DNA from: Paracoccus hibiscisoli
Lineage (GTDB): Bacteria > Pseudomonadota > Alphaproteobacteria > Rhodobacterales > Rhodobacteraceae
Assembly (NCBI RefSeq): GCF_005048265.1
Contig: NZ_SUNH01000020.1
Span: 22,656 to 86,655 of the forward strand
Reading direction: 5' to 3'
Length of the DNA: 64,000 nucleotides
Below are positions 9,008 to 18,223 of the stretch, one piece after another (the first letter of the stretch is position 1; each line of letters opens with the position of its first letter). A model generated the notes under the pieces. The model searched no databases. It was not told the DNA's origin and saw only the letters and a program-made list of their open reading frames with translations. The position numbers and the translations under genes are program-made.

Positions 9008-10120
9008 TTATGCCTTGGGCAGGGAAATGCGGAACACGGTGCGACCGGGGCGGCTGTCCACCCGGATCAGCGCGCCGTGGTCGGTGATGATCTTGCTGAC
9101 CAGCGCCAGGCCCAGCCCGGTGCCGTTCTCGCGGCCCGATACAAAAGGCTCGAACACCTGGTCGGCGATGGCGGGGGGAAAGCCGGGGCCGTTATCCTCG
9201 ATCTCGATCTGCAGGGGCAGCGGGCGGCCCGTGGGGTCGGTGTCGTCGGGGGGGCGGCGCAGCGTGTGGTCGTAATGGGTGCGCAGGCGGATCGTGCCGC
9301 CCGCCTTGCCCGCAAGCGCCTCGGCGGCGTTCTTGACCAGGTTCAGGCAGACCTGCACCAGCTGGTCGGCATCGGCCAGCGCCATCGGCAGCGAGGGGTC
9401 GTAATCGGTCGCGATCTGCACGTCGCGCGCAAACCCCGCCTTGGCCGACCGGCGCACCTGTTCCAGCACGTCGTGGATGTTCAGGGGGGCCAGGTCCGGC
9501 TCGGACGTGTCGCCAAAGCGTTCGACCTGATCCAGCAGCGCCACGATGCGGCGCGATTCGGCCACGATCATCTCGGCCATCTCGCGGTCCTCGGGGGTGG
9601 CGTTCATGGCCATCAGTTGGGCCGCGCCGCGGATGCCGGCCAAGGGGTTCTTGATCTCATGGGCCAGCATCTCGGACATGCCGATGGCGCTGCGGGCGGC
9701 GCTGCGGACGTGGCGGGCCTGATGCGCGCCGTCATCGTCCTGGGGCACGATCAGCAGCGACACGGCGCCGCCCGACAGGCCCGCGGGCCCGGCATGGACC
9801 GCGGCGCGGCGCGCCTGATGCCCGCCGGCGCGGTCGCCGATCTCAAAGCGGACGCAGGCCTGATACAGCGCCTCGTCGCTGGCGCGGACCCGCGCCATCA
9901 GCGGCGCCAGGGTCGGGCGCAGGCGCAGGCGGGTGGACATCTCGTCCCCCTCCAGCATACGGCCCAGGGTGGAATTGCGCGACAGGTTCAGCCAGATCTC
10001 GGCCGCGTCATTCATCGCGGCCACGCGCCCCTCGGCGTCCAGGATCAGCGCGGGCAGCGGCAGCGCCTCCCATCCCGGTCCGGGCGCGGCCTCGCGAAAG
10101 TTGCGCGGGCGGGGCGTCAT
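9008..10120 (-). CDS. ntrB: Nitrogen regulation sensor histidine kinase/phosphatase NtrB
   Basis: A 370-residue soluble kinase with no membrane segments. A PAS domain covers roughly residues 15-80, the HisKA H-box is MLAHEIKNPLAGIRGAAQL with His154, and the catalytic domain has N-box LNLVKNAAEAL, G1 IEDNGPGF and G2 GTGLGLALV. NtrB reads nitrogen status through PII proteins and phosphorylates or dephosphorylates NtrC. I chose the ATG that overlaps the dusB stop codon (ATGA) and not an upstream in-frame start, because the upstream extension is only the dusB region read in another frame and is Arg/Ala-rich. ntrC follows after 12 bases. Confidence 0.95.
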   Translation of the reverse strand: MTPRPRNFREAAPGPGWEALPLPALILDAEGRVAAMNDAAEIWLNLSRNSTLGRMLEGDEMSTRLRLRPTLAPLMARVRASDEALYQACVRFEIGDRAGGHQARRAAVHAGPAGLSGGAVSLLIVPQDDDGAHQARHVRSAARSAIGMSEMLAHEIKNPLAGIRGAAQLMAMNATPEDREMAEMIVAESRRIVALLDQVERFGDTSEPDLAPLNIHDVLEQVRRSAKAGFARDVQIATDYDPSLPMALADADQLVQVCLNLVKNAAEALAGKAGGTIRLRTHYDHTLRRPPDDTDPTGRPLPLQIEIEDNGPGFPPAIADQVFEPFVSGRENGTGLGLALVSKIITDHGALIRVDSRPGRTVFRISLPKA

Positions 10121-11118
10121 GCGGCAACCCCCGCGGCATCGCCAAAGGCGCGACCGATCAGGTCCAGCGTGGCGGCAGGGGTCTCGGCGCGCATCAGCTG
10201 GTCGCGCAGGGCTGCGCCGTTCGCGTCGGCATACCAGCCCAGATGCTTGCGCGCGACGCGCAGGCCCAGCTCGGCGCCATAGAAGTCCAGAATATCCTCG
10301 TAATGCTCGGCCACCAGATCGGCCAAGGCCGCGCCCTGCGGGACATGCGGCGCGGACGTGCCCCACAGATCATGCGCGATCTGCGCCAGAACCCAGGGGC
10401 GGCCCTGCGCGCCCCGTCCGACCATCACCGCATCCGCGCCCGACGCAGCCAAGGCCGCGCGGGCGCTGTCGGCATCGACCACGTCGCCATTCGCGACCAA
10501 AGGCGGGCGGCCCGGCAGGTCGGCCACTGCGCGGATTGCGGTCCAGTCGGCCTGCCCCTTGTAGAACTGCGCCCGGGTGCGGCCATGCACGGTCAGCATG
10601 GCGACCCCCGCATCGCGCGCCCGCGCGGCCAGATCGGCGGCGTTCAGGCAGTCGTCGTCCCAGCCCAACCGCATCTTCAGCGTCACCGGAACCGACACCG
10701 CGCCGACCACCGCATCGACCAGCGTCATCGCATGGTCCAGATCGCGCATCAGCGCCGCGCCGGACAGGCCGCCCGTGACCTTCTTGGCCGGGCAGCCCAT
10801 GTTGATGTCGATGATGCGGGCACCCATGCCTGCCACGATCCGGGCGGTTTCGGCCATCGGCGCGGCCTCGCGGCCCGCGATCTGCACGCTGACGGGCAGT
10901 GCCCCTTCGGTCAGGGCCTTGGCGCGCACCGCGGCGCGGGTCGAGGGGCGCGGCGTCACCATCTCGGTCGAGGCGACCATCTCGGAGACCATCAGGCCTG
11001 CGCCAAATCGGGCGACGGCGCGGCGGAACGGCACATCCGTGATGCCCGCCATGGGTGCAAGGAACACCGGCGGGCCAAGGGGTGTGTCACCAAGCAGGAT
11101 CGGGTCGGGCAAGCGCAT
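10117..11118 (-). CDS. dusB: tRNA-dihydrouridine synthase DusB (NifR3)
   Basis: A 333-residue flavoenzyme that reduces specific uridines in tRNA to dihydrouridine. It has the FMN-binding TIM-barrel start FLAPMAGITDVPFRR, the conserved NMGCPAKKVTGGLSGAALM block containing the catalytic Cys, and the MVGRGAQGRPW phosphate-binding motif. The start chosen has an AAGGAAC ribosome-binding site. A longer in-frame version exists but its extra 34 residues are not typical of the family. In Rhodobacteraceae this gene, also called nifR3, leads the ntrBC operon, and here its stop overlaps the ntrB start, so the two are coupled. Confidence 0.96.
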   Translation of the reverse strand: MRLPDPILLGDTPLGPPVFLAPMAGITDVPFRRAVARFGAGLMVSEMVASTEMVTPRPSTRAAVRAKALTEGALPVSVQIAGREAAPMAETARIVAGMGARIIDINMGCPAKKVTGGLSGAALMRDLDHAMTLVDAVVGAVSVPVTLKMRLGWDDDCLNAADLAARARDAGVAMLTVHGRTRAQFYKGQADWTAIRAVADLPGRPPLVANGDVVDADSARAALAASGADAVMVGRGAQGRPWVLAQIAHDLWGTSAPHVPQGAALADLVAEHYEDILDFYGAELGLRVARKHLGWYADANGAALRDQLMRAETPAATLDLIGRAFGDAAGVAA

Positions 11119-11360
11119 GTTCTGTTCCTTCACCCCGGGGCACATCGCCCGCAAGAACGGCAGGCGGCGGCGGACCTGCCCAAATCGCAGGCGCGTCCCA
11201 GTTGCCCACAATTCAAGCATGTTGCAATCACTTTAAGCAGACCACGCCTCAGACCGGCACGCGGGCCGATGTCGCAACCGGGACGCGAAACGGCGCGGAA
11301 CGTGGTGGCGGCAGGGGGCGGGTCGTGCTTGGATGGGCCGGGAAATGCAAGGGGAGAGTC

Positions 11361-12743
11361 ATGTTTCTGTCGGTCTTCGATCTGTTCAAGCTGGGGGTGG
11401 GGCCCTCCTCCTCGCACACGATGGGACCGATGGTCGCCGGCGCGCGGTTCCTGGACGCGCTGCGCCTGCAGCCGTTCCGCGCCCACGGGCTGCGCGCCAG
11501 CCTGCATGGCAGCCTGGCCTTCACCGGCAAGGGTCATGCCACCGACCGCGCCACGATCCTGGGTCTGGCGGGCTTTATCCCCGCCAGCATGGACAGGGAC
11601 GCGGCCGAGGCCGCCCTGGCCCGGAACCGCGAGACGCGCCTCTTGGAGCCGCAGGGTCTGGCGCCGCTGGTCTTCGACCCCGACCGCGACCTGCGGTTCG
11701 ATTACGACCACACCCTGCCCGGCCATGCCAACGGCATGACCCTGTCGGCGGTCGATGCCCAGGGCGACGTGATCTTTCACCAGATCTATTATTCCATCGG
11801 CGGCGGCTTCGTGATGACCGACCAGGAGCTGGCCGACAAGGCGGGGGCGGTGCGCACGGATGCGACCTCCAGCGTGCCCTATCCCTTTGCCAGCGCCGCC
11901 GAGATGCTGGCGATGGCCCAGACCTCGGGCAAGTCCATCGCCCGGATGAAGGAGGCCAACGAGCTGTGCTTTCGGTCGCAGCCGGACCTGCATGCGGGGC
12001 TGGACCGGATCTGGGGCGCGATGCGCGACTGCATGGACCGGGGGCTGGCGACGGACGGCATCCTGCCCGGGGGCCTCAACGTGCGCAGGCGGGCCAAGGC
12101 CATCCATGAGAAGCTGCTGGCCGAACGCGGGCTGAACATGACCGCGCCGCATGTGATCAACGACTGGATGTCCACCTATGCGATGGCCGTGAACGAGGAG
12201 AACGCCGCGGGCGGTCAGGTCGTGACCGCGCCCACGAACGGCGCGGCGGGGACGGTGCCCGCGGTGATCCGCTATTGGCTGGACCATGTGCCGGGCGCGT
12301 CCGAACGCCTGCTGCCCGATTTCCTGCTGACGGCGGCGGCGGTAGGCGGGCTGATCAAGCACAATGCCAGCATTTCAGGGGCGGAATGCGGCTGTCAGGC
12401 CGAGGTCGGATCAGCCGCCGCGATGGCCGCCGCGGGTCTGGCCGCCGTGCTGGGCGGCACCCCGCAGCAGGTGGAGAACGCCGCCGAGATCGCGCTGGAG
12501 CATCACCTGGGCATGACCTGCGACCCGGTGCGCGGGCTGGTCCAGGTGCCCTGCATCGAACGGAACGGGCTGGGCGCGATCAAGGCCGTGGCCGCCGCCA
12601 GCCTCGCGCTGCGCGGGGACGGCAGCCACATCGTGCCGCTGGACGCCGCGATCGAGACCATGCGCCAGACCGGCCGCGACATGTCCGACAAGTACAAGGA
12701 GACGTCGCTTGGCGGGCTGGCCGTGAACGTGCCGAACTGTTGA
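11361..12743 (+). CDS. sdaA: L-serine ammonia-lyase, iron-sulfur, single chain
   Basis: A 460-residue enzyme that converts L-serine to pyruvate and ammonia. The N-terminal beta-domain begins SVFDLFKLGVGPSSSHTMGP, a family hallmark, and the alpha-domain carries the 4Fe-4S cysteines in SGAECGCQAEVG and GMTCDPV. Length matches single-chain SdaA. The ATG is preceded by GGGGAGAG. It diverges from dusB across a 242-base gap in which I see no clear operator or riboswitch. The serine it removes links one-carbon metabolism to pyruvate; no other pathway genes adjoin it. Confidence 0.95.
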   Translation: MFLSVFDLFKLGVGPSSSHTMGPMVAGARFLDALRLQPFRAHGLRASLHGSLAFTGKGHATDRATILGLAGFIPASMDRDAAEAALARNRETRLLEPQGLAPLVFDPDRDLRFDYDHTLPGHANGMTLSAVDAQGDVIFHQIYYSIGGGFVMTDQELADKAGAVRTDATSSVPYPFASAAEMLAMAQTSGKSIARMKEANELCFRSQPDLHAGLDRIWGAMRDCMDRGLATDGILPGGLNVRRRAKAIHEKLLAERGLNMTAPHVINDWMSTYAMAVNEENAAGGQVVTAPTNGAAGTVPAVIRYWLDHVPGASERLLPDFLLTAAAVGGLIKHNASISGAECGCQAEVGSAAAMAAAGLAAVLGGTPQQVENAAEIALEHHLGMTCDPVRGLVQVPCIERNGLGAIKAVAAASLALRGDGSHIVPLDAAIETMRQTGRDMSDKYKETSLGGLAVNVPNC

Positions 12744-12752
12744 CGCGCGCCC

Positions 12753-13889
12753 TCAGGGGGACAGGTGGCCGCGCAGGCTGTAATGCAGGCCCTGGGGAAG
12801 GAATTCAGCCCGCCCCTGGCCGTCGAAATAGGCCGGGACGATCATGTTCACCAGCCGCGATCCGAACCCCTCGCGGGTGGGCGGGGCGACGGGCTGGCCG
12901 CCCTCCTCCTGCCAATCCAGGGCAAAGGCGTCGCCCTGCACCGACCAGGACAGTGCGACCACGCCATCGGGGCTGGCCAGAGCGCCGTATTTCGCGGCAT
13001 TCGTCGCCAGCTCGTACAGCGCCAGCGACAGGCCGACCGCCTGCTGGCTGCTCAGCGGCACGGACGGCCCGGACAGGCGGATGCGGTCGCTGCCGACCAG
13101 ATGCGCGCCGATCGAGCGGGCCATGACCTCGGTGATGTCGGCGCTGTCGCCCAGGCCGGTGAACAGGCCCTGCGCCTTGGCCAGCGCCATGATGCGGGCG
13201 CCCACAGTATCGCGCGCCTCCTGGATGGTGGCGGCGTTGCGCAGGCTGGAGGACACCACCGTCGAGGTCACCGACAGGATGTTCTTGATGCGGTGCAGCA
13301 ACTCCTCCTGCATGACCTGCTGGTTGCGGCGGGCCTGGACCAGCGCGGTCATGTCGACGGTGATGTTCATCAGCCCCGCCACGCTGCCGTCATCGTCATA
13401 GAGCGGCGAATAGCTGAAGGTCCAGAACGTCTCCTCGTCAAAGCCGTTGCGCGTCATGATCAGGCGCATTTCCTCGGAATAGGTGCCCCGCCCGGACAGG
13501 GTCTGATCGACCAGCGGGCGCACGTCCTCCCAGACATCGGACCAGATCTGGCGAAAGGGCTGGCCCAGGGCGTGACATTCCTTGGCCCCCAGAACGTGCA
13601 TGTAGGCGTCGTTGTACAGCATGATCAGATGCGGGCCCCAGAACATGCAGCAGGCGTGGCGCTGGCCCACCATGATCCGCACCGCCGCCAACAGCGCGCC
13701 CGACCAGCCCGCCATCGGGCCCAGGGGGGTGGCGGACCAGTCGAAATCACCGATCCGGCGTGCCATCGGCCCATCATCCCACGAGAACCGCGCGCGCGCG
13801 TGCGGTTCAGGACGATCGGGGTCACGGGCAGGAGCCGCAGAGGTCATCAGGTCATCGCCGCCGATCAGAGGAAGGTATTCCCGGATCAT
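12753..13889 (-). CDS. HWE-family sensor histidine kinase with PAS domain
   Basis: About 378 residues from the chosen start. A PAS domain occupies roughly the first 200 residues (WSATPLGPMAGWSGALLAAV, then MLYNDAYMHVLGAKE). The H-box is EELLHRIKNILSVTSTV and the catalytic domain has YELATNAAKYGAL, a W.EEGG motif and GFGSRLV, as in the HWE kinases related to photoreceptor and general-stress kinases. No transmembrane segment is visible. No response regulator adjoins it, so it is an orphan kinase. Starts at 13847 and 13958 are also possible and I could not separate them. The gene ends 9 bases from the convergent sdaA stop. Its signal is unknown. Confidence 0.82.
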   Translation of the reverse strand: MIREYLPLIGGDDLMTSAAPARDPDRPEPHARARFSWDDGPMARRIGDFDWSATPLGPMAGWSGALLAAVRIMVGQRHACCMFWGPHLIMLYNDAYMHVLGAKECHALGQPFRQIWSDVWEDVRPLVDQTLSGRGTYSEEMRLIMTRNGFDEETFWTFSYSPLYDDDGSVAGLMNITVDMTALVQARRNQQVMQEELLHRIKNILSVTSTVVSSSLRNAATIQEARDTVGARIMALAKAQGLFTGLGDSADITEVMARSIGAHLVGSDRIRLSGPSVPLSSQQAVGLSLALYELATNAAKYGALASPDGVVALSWSVQGDAFALDWQEEGGQPVAPPTREGFGSRLVNMIVPAYFDGQGRAEFLPQGLHYSLRGHLSP

Positions 13890-14133
13890 CACCGGATTCC
13901 CGGCGCTCTTCAATGACCAAGCCGTCAAACAACCCCCTGCAGGACGTGCAATAATCATTTATCAACGAATCTTCCCGCACTGCCCCCATCCGCAGCGGTC
14001 CCGCCCCTGCCAGCGCGCCATGAGAGGCCGGCAAGGGCCTGCCGGGGTGGGGGCGTGACGCTTGCCCCCTGTGGCTGCGGTTGCTAACGCTGGACGGACA
14101 GTGATCCAGACCGAACCAGAAGGCCAAAGCCCC

Positions 14134-14712
14134 ATGTTCCCGCGCCCCCCCTTCCCTCGGCTTGCCATGCTTGCCCTGATGACCCTGCCCCTGGCCGCCT
14201 GCGACAGCGAGGCGATGACCGACCTGCGCCGCAATGTCGGGCTGGAGCAGGCCTCCGCCGAACCCGAGGAGCCCGCAGGCCCGCGCCCGCCCGCCGTCTC
14301 TCCGCTGGAGCAGCCGATCGAGACCGGCGCGGGCGCCCGCGCCATCGCCACCGCCGAGCCGCTGACCTATCGCGCCACCGCCTTTGTCGCGCGCGGCAAC
14401 GAGCCCGACTGGAACGTCCAGATCAGCGGCACCACCGCCGTCTATCGCACGCCCGACACGCCGAACGGCCGCCAGATCGCGGTCAGCCGCATCGTCTTTG
14501 ACCGTGGCGTCGAATATATCGGCGTGCTGGGCGGGCGGCCCTTCGTGGTCAACCTGCGCGCCGCCGAGTGCCAGGACAGCATGTCGGGCGACCGCTCTGC
14601 GCTGACCGCGCGGCTGACCGTCAGCGGCCAGACCCGCACCGGCTGCGCCGCCCCCGGCCAGACCCCTACGGCAGAGACCGCCCCAGCCGAAGCCGCTCCG
14701 GCGGCGGGCTGA
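14134..14712 (+). CDS. Lipoprotein, COG3650-like
   Basis: A 192-residue protein with a lipoprotein signal peptide; the lipobox LAAC places the acylated Cys at about residue 24. A Pro/Glu-rich linker follows, then a globular part with ARGNEPDWNVQISG, a pattern I associate with the COG3650 lipoprotein/membrane family, and an Ala/Pro-rich tail. The function is unknown; envelope location is the only firm inference. The ATG at the signal peptide was chosen over an upstream start lacking a signal sequence. It precedes the yjbH gene by about 125 bases on the same strand and could be cotranscribed with it. Confidence 0.75.
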   Translation: MFPRPPFPRLAMLALMTLPLAACDSEAMTDLRRNVGLEQASAEPEEPAGPRPPAVSPLEQPIETGAGARAIATAEPLTYRATAFVARGNEPDWNVQISGTTAVYRTPDTPNGRQIAVSRIVFDRGVEYIGVLGGRPFVVNLRAAECQDSMSGDRSALTARLTVSGQTRTGCAAPGQTPTAETAPAEAAPAAG

Positions 14713-14837
14713 CCGCCCGCCCGGCGCGCGGGTCACGCATTCGTGTGTCGATGCGCGCGCCAAAGCCTGCCAATCCGCCTGGATATGCCGTCCCCGCCCC
14801 TGCCGATCCCGTCCTTGCCGCCGAAAGGAAGCCGCCG

Positions 14838-17015
14838 ATGCGCCGCTCGCGTCTGACCCGCCAGCTGATGGCCACCACCCTGCCCCTGGCCCTGATCGCG
14901 GGCGCGGGCATCGCCGTCGCGGACCCGATGCTGGGCCGCACCATGTCGTCCTATGGCCTGCCCGGCGGCATCGACACCCCCACCGCCGAGACCCTGCCCG
15001 ACGGCAGCCTGGGGGCGACGGTGTCGCTGTCGGATTACGCGCGCCGCGCCAACATCTTCTTTCAGGCGCTGCCGGGGCTGACCACGGTGCTGCGCTATGG
15101 CCGTGTGGATGGCATCGACGATTTCCGCGAGGAGGGGTTCATCTCGGACCGCTCGCTGGATTTGCGCTATCAGATCGTGGATGAGGATGGCTGGCGGCCT
15201 GCCGTGGCCATCGGTCTGCAGGATTTTCTGGGCACGGGCGTCTATTCGGGCGAATACATCGTGGCCACGCGCAACGTGACGCCCACGGTGCGCGCCTCGG
15301 TCGGCCTGGGCTGGGGGACGCTGGCGGGCAAGCCGCGGGTGATCGACGTGGACGATCTGGGCGGCACACCCAATGTGGACCAGTGGTTCCGCGGCGGGGC
15401 CAAGCCCTTTGCCTCGGTCAGCTGGCAGGTCAATGACCGGCTGAACCTGACGGCGGAATATTCCAACGACATCTACCTTGCGCGATACAGCAACGACCGC
15501 GACGTTCAGCAGGGGGACGAGCCCTCCAGCAAGCTGAACCTGGGCGCCAGCTATCGCATCGGCCGCAACTATGAGGCCGGGATCTATACCATCGGCGGCA
15601 AGACCATCGGCGCGCAGTTCACCATCGCGCTGAACCCGCGCGATGCGGCCTTCCCCTCGGGGCTGGAAAAGGCGCCCGCCCCGGTGCGCCCGCGCGTGTC
15701 CCCGGCGCAGGACCCCGAGGGCTGGTCGGGCAGCTGGTCGCAGGACCCCACCGCCCAGCCCGCCATCCAGAAGGCCTTGGGCGACGCGATGGCCAAGGAG
15801 GGCCAGCGCCTGGAGAGCATGGCCCTGACCGCGACCCGCGCCGAGGTGCGCCTGCGCAACCAGCGCTATATCAACCAGGCCGAGGCGGTGGGCCGCACCG
15901 CGCGCCTGATGACCCGCGCCCTGCCCCCCTCGGTCGAGACCTTCGTGATCACCTCGACCACGGACGGGATGGCCACGTCCTCGGTGACGATGCGGCGCAG
16001 CGACGTGGAGCGGCTGGAAAATACCGAGGCCGGCCAGATCGCTGCCGCCTCGACCCTGTCGGATGCGGCACAGACGGCGGGCCTGGTGCAGACGCCGGAC
16101 CTCTATCCGCGGTTCCGCTGGTCGGTCAGGCCCTATGTCGAGGTCAGCATCTTCGACGCCGAGGACGGTCTCACGTCGGAATTTGGGGCTGAGGCGCGCG
16201 CCAGCTATGAGATCATGCCCGGCCTGATCGCGACCGGAGCCCTGCGGCAACGGGTGTTCGGAGATATCGGCCAACGCGGTCCCGGCATTCCGGGTGCACG
16301 GGGGACCTATTACGATCCGGATTTCTACGCCGATACCCCGTCCCTGGAAAGCTCTCCCCTAGGTGTGCCTCGGGTGCGCTCAGACACGCGCATGTATACC
16401 GGCAACTCGAATCCGGTGATCCCGGAACTGACGCTGGCCTGGTATGCCAAGCCCGCCGAAGCCGTCTATAGCCGGGTCACCGTTGGCCTTCTGGAGCGTG
16501 GCTATGGCGGCGTCTCAGCCGAGGCCCTCTGGAAGCCCGCGACATCGCCCTTGGGATTCGGCGCCGAAATCAACCACGTGCGCAAACGCGACTTTGATCA
16601 GCTCTTCGACTTCAGGGATTACGAGGTGACCACGGGCCATCTCTCGGCCTATTACGAGTTCTCGCAAGGGATTACCGGCCAGCTGGACGTGGGCCGATAT
16701 CTTGCGGGGGATGTCGGTGCCACGGTGACCTTGTCACGCGAATTCGCAAACGGCTGGCAGGTCGGAGCTTTTGTCACCAAAACCGACCTCTCGGCCGAGG
16801 AGTTCGGCGAAGGAAGCTTCGACAAGGGCGTCAAGTTTTCGATCCCGATCAGCTGGGGAACCGGCCAGCCCTCCCGGGACCGCGTTGCGAACAGCCTTAG
16901 GTCGCTGTCGCGCGATGGCGGGTCTCGCGTCGAGGTCGACGGCCGCCTGTATGACAGGGTCCGCGAGAGCCATACCGTTGACCTATACGAGGGATGGGGG
17001 AAATTCTGGCGATGA
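14838..17015 (+). CDS. YjbH-domain outer-membrane exopolysaccharide protein
   Basis: A 725-residue exported protein with an N-terminal signal peptide (MRRSRLTRQLM start, cleavage near AVA-DP) and many alternating beta-strand segments. The opening GLPGGIDTPTAETLPDG and the C-terminal YEFSQGITGQLDVGRYLAGD are typical of YjbH/GfcD proteins, predicted outer-membrane barrels for polysaccharide export. The ATG has an AAAGGAAG ribosome-binding site. It overlaps the next gene, a YjbF-like lipoprotein, by ATGA. The C-terminal third has clearly lower GC than the first two thirds. The yjbE/yjbG partners and polymer-synthesis genes are not in the window, so the polymer is unknown. Confidence 0.85.
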   Translation: MRRSRLTRQLMATTLPLALIAGAGIAVADPMLGRTMSSYGLPGGIDTPTAETLPDGSLGATVSLSDYARRANIFFQALPGLTTVLRYGRVDGIDDFREEGFISDRSLDLRYQIVDEDGWRPAVAIGLQDFLGTGVYSGEYIVATRNVTPTVRASVGLGWGTLAGKPRVIDVDDLGGTPNVDQWFRGGAKPFASVSWQVNDRLNLTAEYSNDIYLARYSNDRDVQQGDEPSSKLNLGASYRIGRNYEAGIYTIGGKTIGAQFTIALNPRDAAFPSGLEKAPAPVRPRVSPAQDPEGWSGSWSQDPTAQPAIQKALGDAMAKEGQRLESMALTATRAEVRLRNQRYINQAEAVGRTARLMTRALPPSVETFVITSTTDGMATSSVTMRRSDVERLENTEAGQIAAASTLSDAAQTAGLVQTPDLYPRFRWSVRPYVEVSIFDAEDGLTSEFGAEARASYEIMPGLIATGALRQRVFGDIGQRGPGIPGARGTYYDPDFYADTPSLESSPLGVPRVRSDTRMYTGNSNPVIPELTLAWYAKPAEAVYSRVTVGLLERGYGGVSAEALWKPATSPLGFGAEINHVRKRDFDQLFDFRDYEVTTGHLSAYYEFSQGITGQLDVGRYLAGDVGATVTLSREFANGWQVGAFVTKTDLSAEEFGEGSFDKGVKFSIPISWGTGQPSRDRVANSLRSLSRDGGSRVEVDGRLYDRVRESHTVDLYEGWGKFWR

Positions 17016-17680
17016 ACAGGCAAGCGAAAATGCGCAGCGTGACAATGGCGACGGTTCTGGCGCTGGCCGCTGCCTGCGGCAATACCGGTCCGGACGAGGG
17101 TGGAAGCAACGCCGACGTGCTCACATCGCTGGCGAAAAGTGTTGTTCCTGTCCGTGCGTCCAGGGACGCGGGCAGCACACCGGCCGCCGCGCGATCGCCC
17201 GAACAGGCCGCGGCCGAGGCGCTGCGAGTCAATCCAGGCCCGCTGATCCAAGCTGGTTTCGAAGGGCTGGGGCGCAGCCAGATCATGGCCATGACCGGCC
17301 AGAACGGCGCAATACGCACCTATATGACCCCCGCCGAGGAGGCGCTGATCTTGCGCGACGGCATGCTGGTTGGCACGCGCGGCCTGGGCCGCGACCTGTC
17401 GGTGGCCGAACCCGGAACCGACCGCCTGATCCGCGCGGTCCAGGCGGGCAGCGGCTCCCGGGTGATGCGCTATCTGTCGGGCGACGGGCTGGAGCGGCCG
17501 CTGCAATTCGCCTGCACCACCGCGCCGGGCCCCAATCCCGGCGTCATCGTGGAAAGCTGCGAAGGCCACGGCACGACTTTCCAGAACAACTATCTGGTCC
17601 AGGGCGGGCAAATCCCGGTGTCGCGGCAATGGATCGGGCCGGGCCTGGGCTATGTGACCATCCAGACGCTGCGCCCCTGA
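17012..17680 (+). CDS. YjbF/GfcB-family lipoprotein
   Basis: A 222-residue lipoprotein. The signal peptide ends in LALAAACG, giving an acylated Cys near residue 22. The C-terminal two thirds, with RTYMTPAEEALILRDGMLVGTRGLGRDL and later QFACTT and QNNYLVQGGQI, fit the YjbF/GfcB family found beside YjbH in capsule and colanic-acid-like export clusters. Its start codon overlaps the yjbH stop (ATGA), so the two proteins are probably made together and act together in the envelope. A strong terminator follows within 15 bases of the stop. Confidence 0.83.
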   Translation: MNRQAKMRSVTMATVLALAAACGNTGPDEGGSNADVLTSLAKSVVPVRASRDAGSTPAAARSPEQAAAEALRVNPGPLIQAGFEGLGRSQIMAMTGQNGAIRTYMTPAEEALILRDGMLVGTRGLGRDLSVAEPGTDRLIRAVQAGSGSRVMRYLSGDGLERPLQFACTTAPGPNPGVIVESCEGHGTTFQNNYLVQGGQIPVSRQWIGPGLGYVTIQTLRP

Positions 17681-17693
17681 CCCCACCGCCAAC

Positions 17694-17734
17694 CATGAAA
17701 AAACCGGCCCTTCTCAGGGGCCGGTTTTTTCATG
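17694..17734. terminator. bidirectional intrinsic terminator
   Basis: A perfect 17-base-pair hairpin with a 7-base loop (TTCTCAG): arms contain AAAAAACCGGCCC and GGGCCGGTTTTTT. The A/T ends give a U-tract on both strands. It ends the yjbH-yjbF transcript on the plus strand and can also stop transcription from the minus strand. Confidence 0.9.
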
Positions 17735-17766
17735 TCCATGGGTCCACAGGGACCCGGGCAAAAGAA

Positions 17767-17793
17767 AAGGGGCTGACCAGAGGTCAGCCCCTT
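17767..17793 (-). terminator. intrinsic terminator of the 65-residue protein gene
   Basis: A 12-base-pair stem (AAGGGGCTGACC / GGTCAGCCCCTT, 3-base loop) followed on the minus strand by TTTTCTTTTG. It lies about 35 bases past the stop of the small minus-strand gene. Confidence 0.85.
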
Positions 17794-17827
17794 GTGGCAC
17801 GGATCGTCGGAACGATCCGGACCGATA

Positions 17828-18025
17828 TCAGCTGTCGTCCGAAGCGACTGCGGCGATGACGCCCAGCAGCAGCAGGGCGGGGACGACCAGGCCGGCGTTG
17901 GTCGAAGCAGCGCGCTCCTCAACGATGACGGGCTCGACTTCGACGACGGGGGCGACATAGCCACCGGCCAGAGCCGAGGTTGCGGTCAGGCCGAGAGCGG
18001 CCGCGAAAGTAGCGAATTTGGTCAT
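17828..18025 (-). CDS. small exported protein with C-terminal membrane segment
   Basis: A 65-residue protein. The N-terminal 20 residues form a signal peptide (MTKFATFAAALGLTATSALA), then comes a Pro/Val/Glu-rich middle (VAPVVEVEPVIVEE) and a hydrophobic helix (LVVPALLLLGVIAAV) ending in ASDDS. Similar short GGY...VVE...VVPLLL proteins are common in Rhodobacteraceae but have no known function. The start at 18025 has a GGAG seven bases upstream and is preferred over an ATG two codons earlier and a much longer extension. It has its own terminator and is probably monocistronic. Confidence 0.72.
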   Translation of the reverse strand: MTKFATFAAALGLTATSALAGGYVAPVVEVEPVIVEERAASTNAGLVVPALLLLGVIAAVASDDS

Positions 18026-18223
18026 GATCATGCTCCGTTTCGATTGACGGCTGCCATTTCTGGCAACATCGTGGCGACAGTTACACAAACCCGAACAGTT
18101 GAAAAGCAGCATTGAATTGATTCCACCGTGGGCCTGCGGGCACTGTTGCATATTGGCCAACACCTATTTCGGCGCTTCGTTCCATGGGGTGCAAACCCCC
18201 GGAAAAACTGTGACAATTCGGCA

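Noticed and set aside
720..10282. Very long plus-strand open frames (over 1000 codons) opposite the ntr/trk cluster
   Set aside because: They are antisense to well-identified minus-strand genes, rich in Arg, Gln, His and Asp, and result from high GC content keeping frames open.
10121..10366. 82-codon N-terminal extension of NtrB
   Set aside because: It overlaps dusB in another frame and is Arg-rich; the ATG overlapping the dusB stop gives the normal NtrB length.
11119..11360. Riboswitch or attenuator between dusB and sdaA
   Set aside because: I could not find a recognisable aptamer core or terminator/antiterminator pair in this gap.
18026..18223. Small RNA gene between znuB and the 65-residue protein gene
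   Set aside because: The gap is A/T-richer and probably holds the small gene's promoter, but I found no promoter-terminator pair that would define an RNA.
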